In this document: positions 51,817 to 60,457 of the stretch, in pieces
Position numbering within the stretch: the first letter of the stretch is position 1
Layout: each line of letters begins with the position of its first letter
Assembly: GCA_947464275.1 (NCBI GenBank)
Contig: CANHVU010000005.1
Location: 1-64,000 of the forward strand
Direction: 5' to 3'
Source: Bacteroidota bacterium
Lineage (GTDB): Bacteria > Bacteroidota > Bacteroidia > UKL13-3
Length of the DNA stretch: 64,000 nt
Notes under the pieces: generated by a model
Told to the model about the DNA's origin: nothing
What the model saw: the letters and a program-made list of their open reading frames with translations, nothing else
The model's database searches: none
Made by a program: the position numbers and the translations under genes

Positions 51817-52709
51817 TTAAATAAAATTTGTTTTTTTAATAAGCCCAAAAATTTGTAATTTTTTAAAGCTATAAAATTTGATTTTGTTATGATTAATACA
51901 AGAGATGAAAGGTCATTCTTTATTTTTTTTTGATATACTTTATTTAAAAAAATATGAATAAATCTATCGACAAAAAATTCATTTCGTTCAGTTTTGTTTA
52001 AATATTTTAAATAATAAAAGGCTATTTCTAGTGCTTCATGTTTCATTTTTAAACTTTGACTAACTGTTTTGGTTTGTGAGTTTATCCTGAAAAAAGATTG
52101 TATTTTTTTATATTTAAAAACTGTTGGATTCTGTAATGAAATGCGGCAATACCAATCTAAATCCATGCAATAATGTAAATTAGTGTTTAAAAAATTCAGA
52201 TTGTTTTTATTTAAAAAATCTCGTTTAATGAATACACTTTGCGATGGAATGATATATTCAGCATTGCTATAAAAATTAATGAGGGAAGCTAGGTTTAACT
52301 TGTTTTTTTTTGATTTATTTGGTTTTGCATTTTCAAGAGTATTTCCAATTAAAACATCTCCATATATAAAATCTTTCTCAACACTGTTTTTATCTGTAAA
52401 AATTAGTCCAAATGCCTCATCTAAATAAACATCATCAGAGTTTATAAAAGCAACATATTCCCCAGTGGCAACTTTAAGTCCTTTGTTAATGGCATCTGCC
52501 TGACCATTATCTTTTTCGCTAACCCAATAATCAATATGTTTATCATACTTTTTAATTATTTCAACTGAATTATCTGTACTTCCTCCATCAATAATGATTA
52601 GCTGTAATTGAGGATAGTTTTGATTAATAACTGAACAAATTGTTTCTTCAATATAATGTCCATAATTAAAATTAGGAATTATGATTGAAATGGAGGGCAT
52701 TCCATTCAT
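51813..52709 (-). CDS. GT2 family glycosyltransferase
   Basis: A 298-residue GT-A enzyme: ISIIIPNFNYGHYIEETICSVINQNYPQLQLIIIDGGSTDNSVEIIKKY, then YWVSEKDNGQADAINKGLKVATGEYVAFINSDDVYLDEAF with the SDD metal site. The pattern is close to WbbD/WcaA-type transferases. It overlaps the next gene by 4 bp (ATGA) and starts 6 bp after the gene upstream ends. Confidence 0.92.
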   Translation of the reverse strand: MNGMPSISIIIPNFNYGHYIEETICSVINQNYPQLQLIIIDGGSTDNSVEIIKKYDKHIDYWVSEKDNGQADAINKGLKVATGEYVAFINSDDVYLDEAFGLIFTDKNSVEKDFIYGDVLIGNTLENAKPNKSKKNKLNLASLINFYSNAEYIIPSQSVFIKRDFLNKNNLNFLNTNLHYCMDLDWYCRISLQNPTVFKYKKIQSFFRINSQTKTVSQSLKMKHEALEIAFYYLKYLNKTERNEFFVDRFIHIFLNKVYQKKIKNDLSSLVLIITKSNFIALKNYKFLGLLKKQILFK

Positions 52710-52715
52710 AAATGG

Positions 52716-53648
52716 TTAACTAATATTAGCTATTGAATCTGTAATGCTATTTAAATAAAAATTGCGTGTATAGTTGGAACAATCCATCATAACTTTCTTC
52801 AGTTTGAATGTTATTAAATTATTGTACGACAAAAGCTTTTCTAATTTTGGCCCTCTAAAATCAATTGGTTCGCCTCCCCAAATAGTAGTTTCATTCAATA
52901 ATTCTAATAATTCGTTTGATACATGTGAAATGTTCACACTGTTTTTATATTTTTTTTCTTCAACCGATTTACACGCTATTAATGGCTTTCCAACTTTATG
53001 AATTTTGGTAGATATTGGACAGTCTAAAAAATATTTTTTTGTCCATTCAGGATCTTTAGTAAATATTTCAATGATTGATTTTTGATCCAAACCATACAAA
53101 TTACTTTTATATTGTAAATAAAACTCATTAAAGTTGGTATTACTTAAAAAGCTTATTTTATTTGGTCTGTAAGCACTTAAACCCGCTAGTATGGTTGTAA
53201 TTGGGAAAATATGGTTTTTATGAGTTCTGAGTGTTTGTAAATAATAGTTTGGTTGATTAATAAAATAATAGGTAGCTTTTATCTCCGACATATTAGGAAT
53301 AGAATCTAAATCTCTGCATAAAACCAATCCTGATAACTTGTCAAAAACAGGTTTATAACGCCATAATGTTGGTTCTGTATGATTATACGATAATGATAAA
53401 AACTTGAGTTTTAACATATCAAATTTTTCAGATAGTTTTTCAAGTATTTCAAAAAGAGGGTGCTTGATAAGATCTTCGGGCATATAAATCCAAATTTCAG
53501 AATTAGGGTAAACCATTAAGTTTATAGCTATTAATGCTGGAATATTATACCAATATCTTAATTCTGAATTATGTGGATCCCAAACCCTAATTTCTTTGTT
53601 CAAATTTTTAGGGGTGAATAAACAATAACTTATTATAATTTTTTCCAT
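52716..53648 (-). CDS. Hypothetical GT-A-like protein with RDLDS motif
   Basis: A 310-residue protein I cannot name with confidence. It contains YWYNIPALIAINLMVYPNSEIWIYMP, PTLWRYKPVFDKLSGLVLCRDLDSIPN and YGLDQKSIIEIF, a layout seen in GT-A folds where RD-x-D binds metal and a nucleotide sugar. There is no signal or membrane segment. It overlaps the GT gene upstream by 16 bp and precedes a GT2 gene by 6 bp, so a role in assembling the repeat is likely. The plus-strand frame 52774-53001 is a shadow. Confidence 0.62.
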   Translation of the reverse strand: MEKIIISYCLFTPKNLNKEIRVWDPHNSELRYWYNIPALIAINLMVYPNSEIWIYMPEDLIKHPLFEILEKLSEKFDMLKLKFLSLSYNHTEPTLWRYKPVFDKLSGLVLCRDLDSIPNMSEIKATYYFINQPNYYLQTLRTHKNHIFPITTILAGLSAYRPNKISFLSNTNFNEFYLQYKSNLYGLDQKSIIEIFTKDPEWTKKYFLDCPISTKIHKVGKPLIACKSVEEKKYKNSVNISHVSNELLELLNETTIWGGEPIDFRGPKLEKLLSYNNLITFKLKKVMMDCSNYTRNFYLNSITDSIANIS

Positions 53649-54583
53649 TGAAGCTTATCTATCTTTAATATATTTATCTTAAATTTTGTAATGAAATTAC
53701 TTAACTTTAATTTTCGAAGTTGTTTTTTTCTAAAATTAATTACTTTTTTTACTTCCCTGTCGCACAATTCTGCTTCATTCAAATCAATATGGGCATTATC
53801 GCATATTGGAAAATGAGAGGTGTCTTGTTTACTTTTATGGTAACCACTTCCATCGTTACCAATGTTTAAGGTAAGAGATATTGCTGGATATAAATTCAAT
53901 TTATCCTTGACGAATAAGGAGGCGTACCACCTAATTGCCCAAGAATTTTTTTTGCCTTCAATTTGTTCTTCCAATAATTCTTTAAAATTATAACTATTGT
54001 TTATGTTAAATTTTTCCCACGAATTATTAGTATTTATTATTTCCCAAAGTTTTTTTCCATTTGGTTCAAATAAATCCCACCTATCTCTCCAAGTTGCCCA
54101 TCCCCAACATCCTACTGCTGAATCAAAGTAGGTATTTACATCGTTATCAAAATTAATTGGAAACTGAAAACCTTGGATTGTAGAAACTTTATTATTGTGT
54201 TCATATAAAAACAATCCTTTATTCATAAACTGAAGAAACCCTTTAGAAACAACAATATCATCTTCCAATACTATAATATATTTATACATAGCTAAAACAT
54301 TAGATATACCATCTATTATGTTATTAGCCAATCCAAAATTATTTGATCTTTCAATTATGGTAATTAAATTAAATCCTTTAGTATATTGAAAAATAAGGGA
54401 TTTCATTTCTTTAATTTTATTAACCTCAATAGTATTTGAACTATCTTTAGCTCCATCTGCAAAGACATATAGATTACTATTTATTGCCTCAGGGTTTTTT
54501 ATTAACGAGTCTAATACCCGTTTTGTGTGCTCAGGTCTATTATATACAAAAAGTGCAATAGGAGCTAAATTATTCTGTAGCAT
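53633..54583 (-). CDS. GT2/GNT-I-like glycosyltransferase
   Basis: A 316-residue GT-A protein: APIALFVYNRPEHTKRVLDSLIKN, LYVFADGAKDSSN, RSNNFGLANNIIDGISNVLAMYKYIIVLEDDIVVSKGFLQFMN with the LEDDI metal site, and VGCWGWATWRDRWDLFEPNG, a stretch conserved in this Bacteroidota sugar-transferase group. Its ATG overlaps the FkbM-type gene's stop by 14 bp, and its own end overlaps the next start by 16 bp, so translation is tightly coupled. Confidence 0.88.
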   Translation of the reverse strand: MLQNNLAPIALFVYNRPEHTKRVLDSLIKNPEAINSNLYVFADGAKDSSNTIEVNKIKEMKSLIFQYTKGFNLITIIERSNNFGLANNIIDGISNVLAMYKYIIVLEDDIVVSKGFLQFMNKGLFLYEHNNKVSTIQGFQFPINFDNDVNTYFDSAVGCWGWATWRDRWDLFEPNGKKLWEIINTNNSWEKFNINNSYNFKELLEEQIEGKKNSWAIRWYASLFVKDKLNLYPAISLTLNIGNDGSGYHKSKQDTSHFPICDNAHIDLNEAELCDREVKKVINFRKKQLRKLKLSNFITKFKINILKIDKLQWKKL

Positions 54584-55283
54584 TTAATTTAAAAAATAAG
54601 GTGTTTATTGTTTTTGCAACTATAGAATAATTATGTTCCTTCAAAAATGTTACAAGTTCTGAGTTTATTAAATCATGAAATTGTTTATTTTTTAATTCTT
54701 CTACAAGAATAAGTTTGGGTTTATATTTTTTCCAATCATTTGATTTCAGTACATTTAAATCATTACCTTCAGTATCTATTGAAATAAAATCAATTTCATT
54801 ATTTCCAATATATTGGTTGAAAATTGTTTTTAACTTTAATGTTTTAACTTCAATTGTTTGAATAATTTTATATCCATTTTTGCCATCTTTACTTAAAGCT
54901 TCTTCTTTATTTAAAGTGTTTAAAGCCGTTTCATTGAATATATAAAACAACTTGGTTTCTTCTTCATTTGAAATAGCTATTTCTAAATTAATATCTCGCT
55001 TTCGTAATAAATTAAATTCCGCCATACTATTTGGCATAGCATCAATATTTACTCCGTTCCAACCTCTTTTGTAGAATATGGCAGTATTCGAAAATCTTAA
55101 CGGATGGTGAGCACCGATATCAACAAAAAAACCATTTTTTTTATAACCCAATAATTTATCAATTATCAAATCTTCACCTTCTTGCGAATAAGAATTATTT
55201 CTATAAGGAAATGTTTCTATGGCAATTAAATTTTTTATTTTTGGGGGTAAAATTGCTAAAAATAACTTTGTAGTAATTTTCAA
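54570..55283 (-). CDS. FkbM family methyltransferase
   Basis: A 237-residue SAM-dependent enzyme starting at TTG 55283 (no ATG or GTG nearby). Motifs: SQEGEDLIIDKLLGYKKNGFFVDIGAHHPLRFSNTAIFYKRGWNGVNIDAMPNSM, then IDFISIDTEGNDLNVLKSNDW. The family methylates oxygen, probably on a sugar of the polysaccharide. It starts 2 bp after the other methyltransferase-like gene ends. Confidence 0.9.
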   Translation of the reverse strand: MKITTKLFLAILPPKIKNLIAIETFPYRNNSYSQEGEDLIIDKLLGYKKNGFFVDIGAHHPLRFSNTAIFYKRGWNGVNIDAMPNSMAEFNLLRKRDINLEIAISNEEETKLFYIFNETALNTLNKEEALSKDGKNGYKIIQTIEVKTLKLKTIFNQYIGNNEIDFISIDTEGNDLNVLKSNDWKKYKPKLILVEELKNKQFHDLINSELVTFLKEHNYSIVAKTINTLFFKLNATE

Positions 55284-55285
55284 AA

Positions 55286-55939
55286 TTAATAACCTCCTCC
55301 AACAGGTATAACTGGTTGAATTGATAAGGGTTTAAACTTAAATTGTTTAAAAAAAATGCTTGTAGTCCAAGTATAGTCGTTTATTGGACCAAAGCCACTA
55401 AAATCAATTTGGGTGTATCCTGACTCTCTTAAAATTAAACAGTTTTGTGGGTCTCTATCAGAATTATCGTAAATAAGTAAACCATCTTCTTTTATAAAGT
55501 TCAAGGCATTTGTTAAACATGCACCACGTAAAATCCCATCAATAATTATGATATCAAATTTTTTGTTAAATTCATCGATTGCATTTGCATATCCATTTTC
55601 TGTAGCATTTATCAATTGTTGGTTTTTTTGTAAATTCACTTTTTGTGTATTGTACCAATCTAAATTATGCTCTATTGATATTATGTGATGACATCTTTCT
55701 GCAAAATATTTTGAAGAATTGCCAGATCCCCATTCAAATATATTGGCTTCTGTAAAATCTAATTGATTCAAAAACTCAATTGATGAATAGGTAAACCAAG
55801 GTAACGGCTCATTTTTTGCATTGATTGCACTTTTTGATTGCTTCGATAAATGATGCCCAAATCCTGCGTTTAATATTATTATTTTTTTATCTAACTCCTG
55901 TGGTTTAAATAAGAAGTTATTTAATTTTTTTAGTAACAT
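55286..55939 (-). CDS. SAM-dependent methyltransferase-like protein
   Basis: About 217 residues from ATG 55939; a start at 55966 would overlap the wzt end by 20 bp. The Rossmann-type motif is ANIFEWGSGNSSKYFAERCHHIISIEHNLDWYNTQKV, followed by FDIIIIDGILRGACLTNALNFIKEDGLLIYDNSD. This fits a class I methyltransferase fold; the substrate is unknown. The N-terminal ~60 residues (KNEPLPWFTYSSIEFL) are shared with some polysaccharide-locus proteins. It directly follows wzt. Confidence 0.8.
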   Translation of the reverse strand: MLLKKLNNFLFKPQELDKKIIILNAGFGHHLSKQSKSAINAKNEPLPWFTYSSIEFLNQLDFTEANIFEWGSGNSSKYFAERCHHIISIEHNLDWYNTQKVNLQKNQQLINATENGYANAIDEFNKKFDIIIIDGILRGACLTNALNFIKEDGLLIYDNSDRDPQNCLILRESGYTQIDFSGFGPINDYTWTTSIFFKQFKFKPLSIQPVIPVGGGY

Positions 55940-55946
55940 GTTGTAT

Positions 55947-57197
55947 TTATAAATAAGTAAAATCAAGGTAAAAGCTACCTTGTCCAGTTGGTAAAGTATG
56001 CACTAACTCACCAAAATAACTGTCACTTTCAATTGAAAATGGTAATGCGTCAATAACCCAATCGTGAATTTGTCCACCTGAGGCAACAAAAACTGTAATG
56101 GTATATTTACCTATGGCTAATGGCAAATGATTAATCATTATTTTCTGGCTCCAATTACCATTTGTTAATGGATGTAAAGTTTGGCCAGAAACTTTATTAC
56201 TAATTAATGTTATACGATTCCCATATTGGTCGCTGATGCCTAGCGAAATTTCTAAGTTGCTGCTAATTTTAAATTGGTTGGAAGCTAATTCTACATCAAA
56301 AATTAATTGCATTCCTGCATATAGATTATTGGTAATTTTTTCTGTTTTTTTATCAATAAAATGAATATTCATAACCTTTACCTTTCCATCACCTTTTCTA
56401 TCTGTTCTATCCACTAATGATATCTTATTTTCTTTATTTTGCATGTAGTTATTTATCATTTCATGAACATTGCCAAATCCTTGCATGGTTCCTTTATTAA
56501 GTAATAATGCCTTAGAACATAAACTTTGAATGGATTGCATATTATGGCTCACAAAAAGTACTGTTCTCCCCTGCCCTTTGCTAATGCTTCCCATTTTACC
56601 TAAACACTTTTTTTGAAAATCAGCATCACCAACGGCAAGCACTTCATCTACTATCAGAATTTCAGATTCCAAATGTGCTGCAACTGCAAATGCTAGCCTT
56701 ACATACATGCCAGATGAATATCTTTTAACAGGTGTGTCTAAATAACTTTCAACACCACTAAAATCAACAATTTCATCAAAGTTCTTTTTTATTTCATGGC
56801 GTTTCATTCCAAGTATTGCGCCATTTAAATATATATTCTCTCTGCCAGAAAGTTCAGGATGAAAACCTGTACCAACTTCCAATAAACTTGCTATACGGCC
56901 ATTTCCTTTTATAGCTCCTTTAGTAGGTGTTGTTACCCTACTTAGTATTTTTAACAAGGTACTTTTACCAGCTCCATTTTTTCCAATAATACCAAGAGCT
57001 TCGCCTTGTTTCAGTTCAAAATTTATATCTTTCAAACTCCAAACTAAATTCGCATCTTGCTTCAGTGCTAACTGTTTTTTGGGATTAAATATGGAAACGA
57101 TTTTCTGTTCTATATCTCTTGAAAGTGTTCCAGTACTAATAGCACCTTTTATGTACGATTTTGAAACGTTTTCTACTTTAATGGCCGTGTTTGTCAT
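55947..57197 (-). CDS. wzt: Polysaccharide ABC exporter ATPase (Wzt) with C-terminal sugar-binding domain
   Basis: A 416-residue protein. The N-terminal ~245 residues form the ATPase: Walker A GKNGAGKSTLLKILS, LEVGTGFHPELSGRENIYLNGAILG, signature YSSGMYVRLAFAVAAHL, Walker B ILIVDEVLAVGD and SHNMQSIQ. From about residue 255 to the end comes a beta-sandwich (VMNIHFIDKKTEKITNNLYAGMQLIFDVE, LEISLGISDQYGNRITLIS), the Wzt_C type that recognises the chain terminus. Exports polymer with Wzm, whose gene is 3 bp upstream. Confidence 0.94.
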   Translation of the reverse strand: MTNTAIKVENVSKSYIKGAISTGTLSRDIEQKIVSIFNPKKQLALKQDANLVWSLKDINFELKQGEALGIIGKNGAGKSTLLKILSRVTTPTKGAIKGNGRIASLLEVGTGFHPELSGRENIYLNGAILGMKRHEIKKNFDEIVDFSGVESYLDTPVKRYSSGMYVRLAFAVAAHLESEILIVDEVLAVGDADFQKKCLGKMGSISKGQGRTVLFVSHNMQSIQSLCSKALLLNKGTMQGFGNVHEMINNYMQNKENKISLVDRTDRKGDGKVKVMNIHFIDKKTEKITNNLYAGMQLIFDVELASNQFKISSNLEISLGISDQYGNRITLISNKVSGQTLHPLTNGNWSQKIMINHLPLAIGKYTITVFVASGGQIHDWVIDALPFSIESDSYFGELVHTLPTGQGSFYLDFTYL

Positions 57198-57200
57198 TGT

Positions 57201-58046
57201 TTAAATAGTATCAATAAAGTTTTTTTCAACCCTATTGAACAAAATTATTCCAAGTAAAAAAATGATAATGGTGGCTATTGAAGTATATAAAATAGCTGTT
57301 ATTGAAAATGTGCCTTGACCTAAAAACGCGTATCTAAATGTTTCTAAAATAGTAGTCATAGGATTGAGTTCAATTAAAAACTTAAAATTATAGGGTGCTG
57401 CCGAAAGTGGGTATGTTACAGTTGTGCTAAACATTAATAATTGAACTCCAAAATTTACCAATAATGCTAAATCGCGGTACTTTGTGGTTAATGATGAAAT
57501 AATTAATCCTAATCCTTGTCCTAATGCAGCCATTAAAATAAGTAAGTATGGAATCAATAAAATGGCTATTGATAAATGAATTTGAAAACCTTTAAATGAA
57601 TAAATAATAAGTATAACTATGAATAGAAATAATTGAATAAAAAACCTAATCATACTTGAAAAAACAATACTCATGGGTAAAATTATTCTTGGGAAATAAA
57701 CTTTGCTAAACAAATTAGCATTATCTCTAAACACAGTTGAGTTTTTTAAAATACATTCAGCAAAATAATTCCAACATATAATTCCTGGTAAATAAAATAA
57801 GGGTTTAGGTAAATTATTGGTTGAAATATTTCCTATTTTTCCAAATACAAACGAAAATACTATCATGGTTAAAATAGGTTGAATAAAAAACCAAAGAGGT
57901 CCAAGAATAGTTTGTTTATAAAAAGCTATAAAGTCGCGTTTAATGAGTAAAAAGAACAAATCTTTATATTCCCACGTATTCACTAAATCAAGTTTAAACC
58001 AAGGGTTTTCCGATTTAATTGTCCAATCGTATTTTGGTTGTTCCAT
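57201..58046 (-). CDS. wzm: Polysaccharide ABC exporter permease (Wzm)
   Basis: A 281-residue ABC-2-type permease: LFFLLIKRDFIAFYKQTILGPLWFFIQPILTMIVFSFVFG at the N-terminus, PLFYLPGIICWNYFAECILKNSTVFRDNANLFSKVYFPRIILPMSIVFSSM and six likely helices. It forms the transmembrane channel through which Wzt drives a polysaccharide. It sits between wzc-like and wzt genes with 3-bp gaps. No TagG/TagH features of wall acid exporters beyond the common fold. Confidence 0.94.
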   Translation of the reverse strand: MEQPKYDWTIKSENPWFKLDLVNTWEYKDLFFLLIKRDFIAFYKQTILGPLWFFIQPILTMIVFSFVFGKIGNISTNNLPKPLFYLPGIICWNYFAECILKNSTVFRDNANLFSKVYFPRIILPMSIVFSSMIRFFIQLFLFIVILIIYSFKGFQIHLSIAILLIPYLLILMAALGQGLGLIISSLTTKYRDLALLVNFGVQLLMFSTTVTYPLSAAPYNFKFLIELNPMTTILETFRYAFLGQGTFSITAILYTSIATIIIFLLGIILFNRVEKNFIDTI

Positions 58047-58049
58047 TAT

Positions 58050-60446
58050 CTAATTGTGTTTTACAAATTTTGAAACAATTTTTTTAAAGAAAGATTTAGT
58101 TTCCTTTTTATCATCTGTGTAAGTATTACCGTATCCATAACTGTAACCATATCCGTAACCATATCCATAGCCGTAATTGTAGTTATAATTACCTACTCCA
58201 CGTTTTTTTATACCATTATAAATTAAGTTTATATTATTCAATTCATTGTTGGTATAGAATTTTTGAATCATTTTCAAGAAGTATTTTAAAGTGTAACTAT
58301 GGCGCAACACATACAAACAAATATTTGAATACTTATTAAGCAGCTTGGCATCGGTTACCAGCCCAATTGGAGGCGAATCAATTACAATATAATCAAATTG
58401 TTTTTTCAACTCGTTCATAAGTTCATCTAATTTTCCATTTAAAATGAGTTCAGTTGGATTTGGAGGAACTGTTCCTGCAGGAATTACGTATAATGAATCA
58501 AAGTCATCAACCTTTATTATTATATCGTCAATATTTATTTTATTTAATAAATAATTGGTTATTCCTGGCTCGCGCTGAACGTTTAATAAAATGTTGATTT
58601 TAGGCTTTCTTAAATCAAGCTCCATAATGGCAACTTTTTTTCCTGAAAGGGCTAAACTGTTTGCTAAGTTTACCGATAAAAAACTCTTTCCTTCACCTGA
58701 AATGGAGGAAGTAAATAATATTGTTTTACAACCTTCAATATGATATAATTTCTCCTGAACTGCCGTTCTTAAGGATCGTAATTGCTCTGCAATAATGGAA
58801 CGGTTATGGTGTTTTATAGCTATTGGGTCTTTATTTTCATTAAAGTTAATTTCAGCAATTACCTCAGCCGATGTTTCTTCTTCAATTTGTGACCTGAAAA
58901 TTATTTTATTATTCAAATCTTCTTTTATGAAAATATAAACTATAACAATAACAATTGATAATGAGATGGCAATTAAATAAATGGTTAATGGAATTGGTTT
59001 AATAGGCACATTACCGGCTTGTGCATTATCTAATATGATACCATCCGAAACTGTTGCAGCAAAAGAAAGCTCTGCCTCTTCTTTGGTTTGAAGTAAGAAG
59101 GTGTAAATATTGTTTTTAATAGTTTGTTGTCGGGTTAAATCAAATAACTCACGTTCAAAAAAAGGAATTTTAAACAACTCAAGTTTTACTTTTTCAAGTT
59201 CAAAATTCAATTTATTTTCTTTAATGATTAAGTTATTGTTGATGGTTTTTATATTATCATTTATGTCAAGTTTAGTTCTATTAATTTTATTCTGAACAGC
59301 TATCATCGATTGTGTATTTTGTCCACCTTTGATTTCTAATTGCGTTTTTTGTGATTCTAACTCTATTAATTTAGCCAATAAATTTAGTAAAACAGGGTCT
59401 GAAATATCGTTGGTAGCAGGCACCAAACCAGGACCATTATTTTTATTGCTTATGTAATTTTGGATGGAAAGAAGTATTTCCTTTTGGATTTGAACATTGG
59501 ATAAGTTTTTATAAATATCATTGGTCAAAGTTAAAATTGCTGAACCAGTACTTGATAAATCACTTATACCATTATTCGACTTAAATGATTCAATTTCTTT
59601 TTCAATAAGCTTTAGGTCGTTGTTCACTAACTTTATTCTGCCGTTAATAAAGTTAATAGTATTCAACGATTTTTGATTTTTGTTTTCAATAACGGCTTGG
59701 TTATAAACTTTAATAATGGTATTTAATATTTTTTCCGAACGTAAAGCTACCGGGTCGGTAAGTTTTAATAAAATAGTACTTGCCTCTTTCGAATTTGGAG
59801 TAACTCTTAATCTGCTTAGTATTTGTGAAGATACTTGCTTAATAGTTAAAATTTTAAAGTAAAAATTACTGCTTTGAGCTAAATCTTGTCCTTTATTATT
59901 GATATGAAATATTAGTTTTCCATAAGGTGTTTTAACATTGGTATCTAACAAATACTTTACATCATTTACTATTATATAATTTTCGTTTTTATGATAATAA
60001 AATCCAATTTCTTCAATGTGTTCTTTCAATAAATCAGGTTCAGGCGAAGTAATGGTTAAAGGTGAATTATTATAAGATAAAATATCTCTAAACTTCCCTT
60101 CAAAATAGATAGGTATGTATAAATTTAATTCTTTAACTACATCGTTTATTACTTTACTTGATTTAATTAATTCAATTTCGTTTTCAACAGAAGTATTTTC
60201 ATCCATATTTACCAATTCATCAAGTACTTTGGTTTCAACCTTGCTTGCTTGTTGGTTTTTTAGTAAAATTTGAGCTGTGGCTTCAAATACGGGCGTTTGA
60301 AGTTTTAAAAATAACCATGCGCATAGAATCGAAATTATAAATGATAAAATAAATAATGGCCAAAATGGAACAAATCTATAGATAATATTATTCAAAATAT
60401 TACCAGTTTTTTTACCTTCAAAAGGATTATTCAACTCTTTAATCAT
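58050..60446 (-). CDS. wzc: Wzc-like polysaccharide co-polymerase / tyrosine autokinase
   Basis: A 798-residue protein. The N-terminal membrane segment (FWPLFILSFIISILCAWLFLKL) opens a Wzz domain, a long coiled-coil periplasmic part leads to a second membrane segment (IPLTIYLIAISLSIVIVIVYIF), and a cytoplasmic BY-kinase domain follows with Walker A SSISGEGKSFLSVNLA, Walker A' AIMELDLRKPK and Walker B YIVIDSPPIGLVTD. Residues about 752-776 hold 11 tyrosines in a near-perfect Gly-Tyr alternation. Such tails are phosphorylated in Wzc to control chain length. It sits between wza and wzm with 11 and 3 bp gaps. Confidence 0.95.
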   Translation of the reverse strand: MIKELNNPFEGKKTGNILNNIIYRFVPFWPLFILSFIISILCAWLFLKLQTPVFEATAQILLKNQQASKVETKVLDELVNMDENTSVENEIELIKSSKVINDVVKELNLYIPIYFEGKFRDILSYNNSPLTITSPEPDLLKEHIEEIGFYYHKNENYIIVNDVKYLLDTNVKTPYGKLIFHINNKGQDLAQSSNFYFKILTIKQVSSQILSRLRVTPNSKEASTILLKLTDPVALRSEKILNTIIKVYNQAVIENKNQKSLNTINFINGRIKLVNNDLKLIEKEIESFKSNNGISDLSSTGSAILTLTNDIYKNLSNVQIQKEILLSIQNYISNKNNGPGLVPATNDISDPVLLNLLAKLIELESQKTQLEIKGGQNTQSMIAVQNKINRTKLDINDNIKTINNNLIIKENKLNFELEKVKLELFKIPFFERELFDLTRQQTIKNNIYTFLLQTKEEAELSFAATVSDGIILDNAQAGNVPIKPIPLTIYLIAISLSIVIVIVYIFIKEDLNNKIIFRSQIEEETSAEVIAEINFNENKDPIAIKHHNRSIIAEQLRSLRTAVQEKLYHIEGCKTILFTSSISGEGKSFLSVNLANSLALSGKKVAIMELDLRKPKINILLNVQREPGITNYLLNKINIDDIIIKVDDFDSLYVIPAGTVPPNPTELILNGKLDELMNELKKQFDYIVIDSPPIGLVTDAKLLNKYSNICLYVLRHSYTLKYFLKMIQKFYTNNELNNINLIYNGIKKRGVGNYNYNYGYGYGYGYGYSYGYGNTYTDDKKETKSFFKKIVSKFVKHN
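58119..58187 (-). repeat. Gly-Tyr codon repeat coding the Wzc tail
   Basis: On the minus strand this stretch is a run of TAT/TAC and GGT/GGA codons, with CCATATCCG-like units on the plus strand repeating every 6-12 bases. It encodes alternating Tyr with Asn or Gly (11 Tyr in 23 residues). Simple-sequence character makes length change by slippage possible. Confidence 0.8.
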
Positions 60447-60457
60447 GTTTATCTTTA

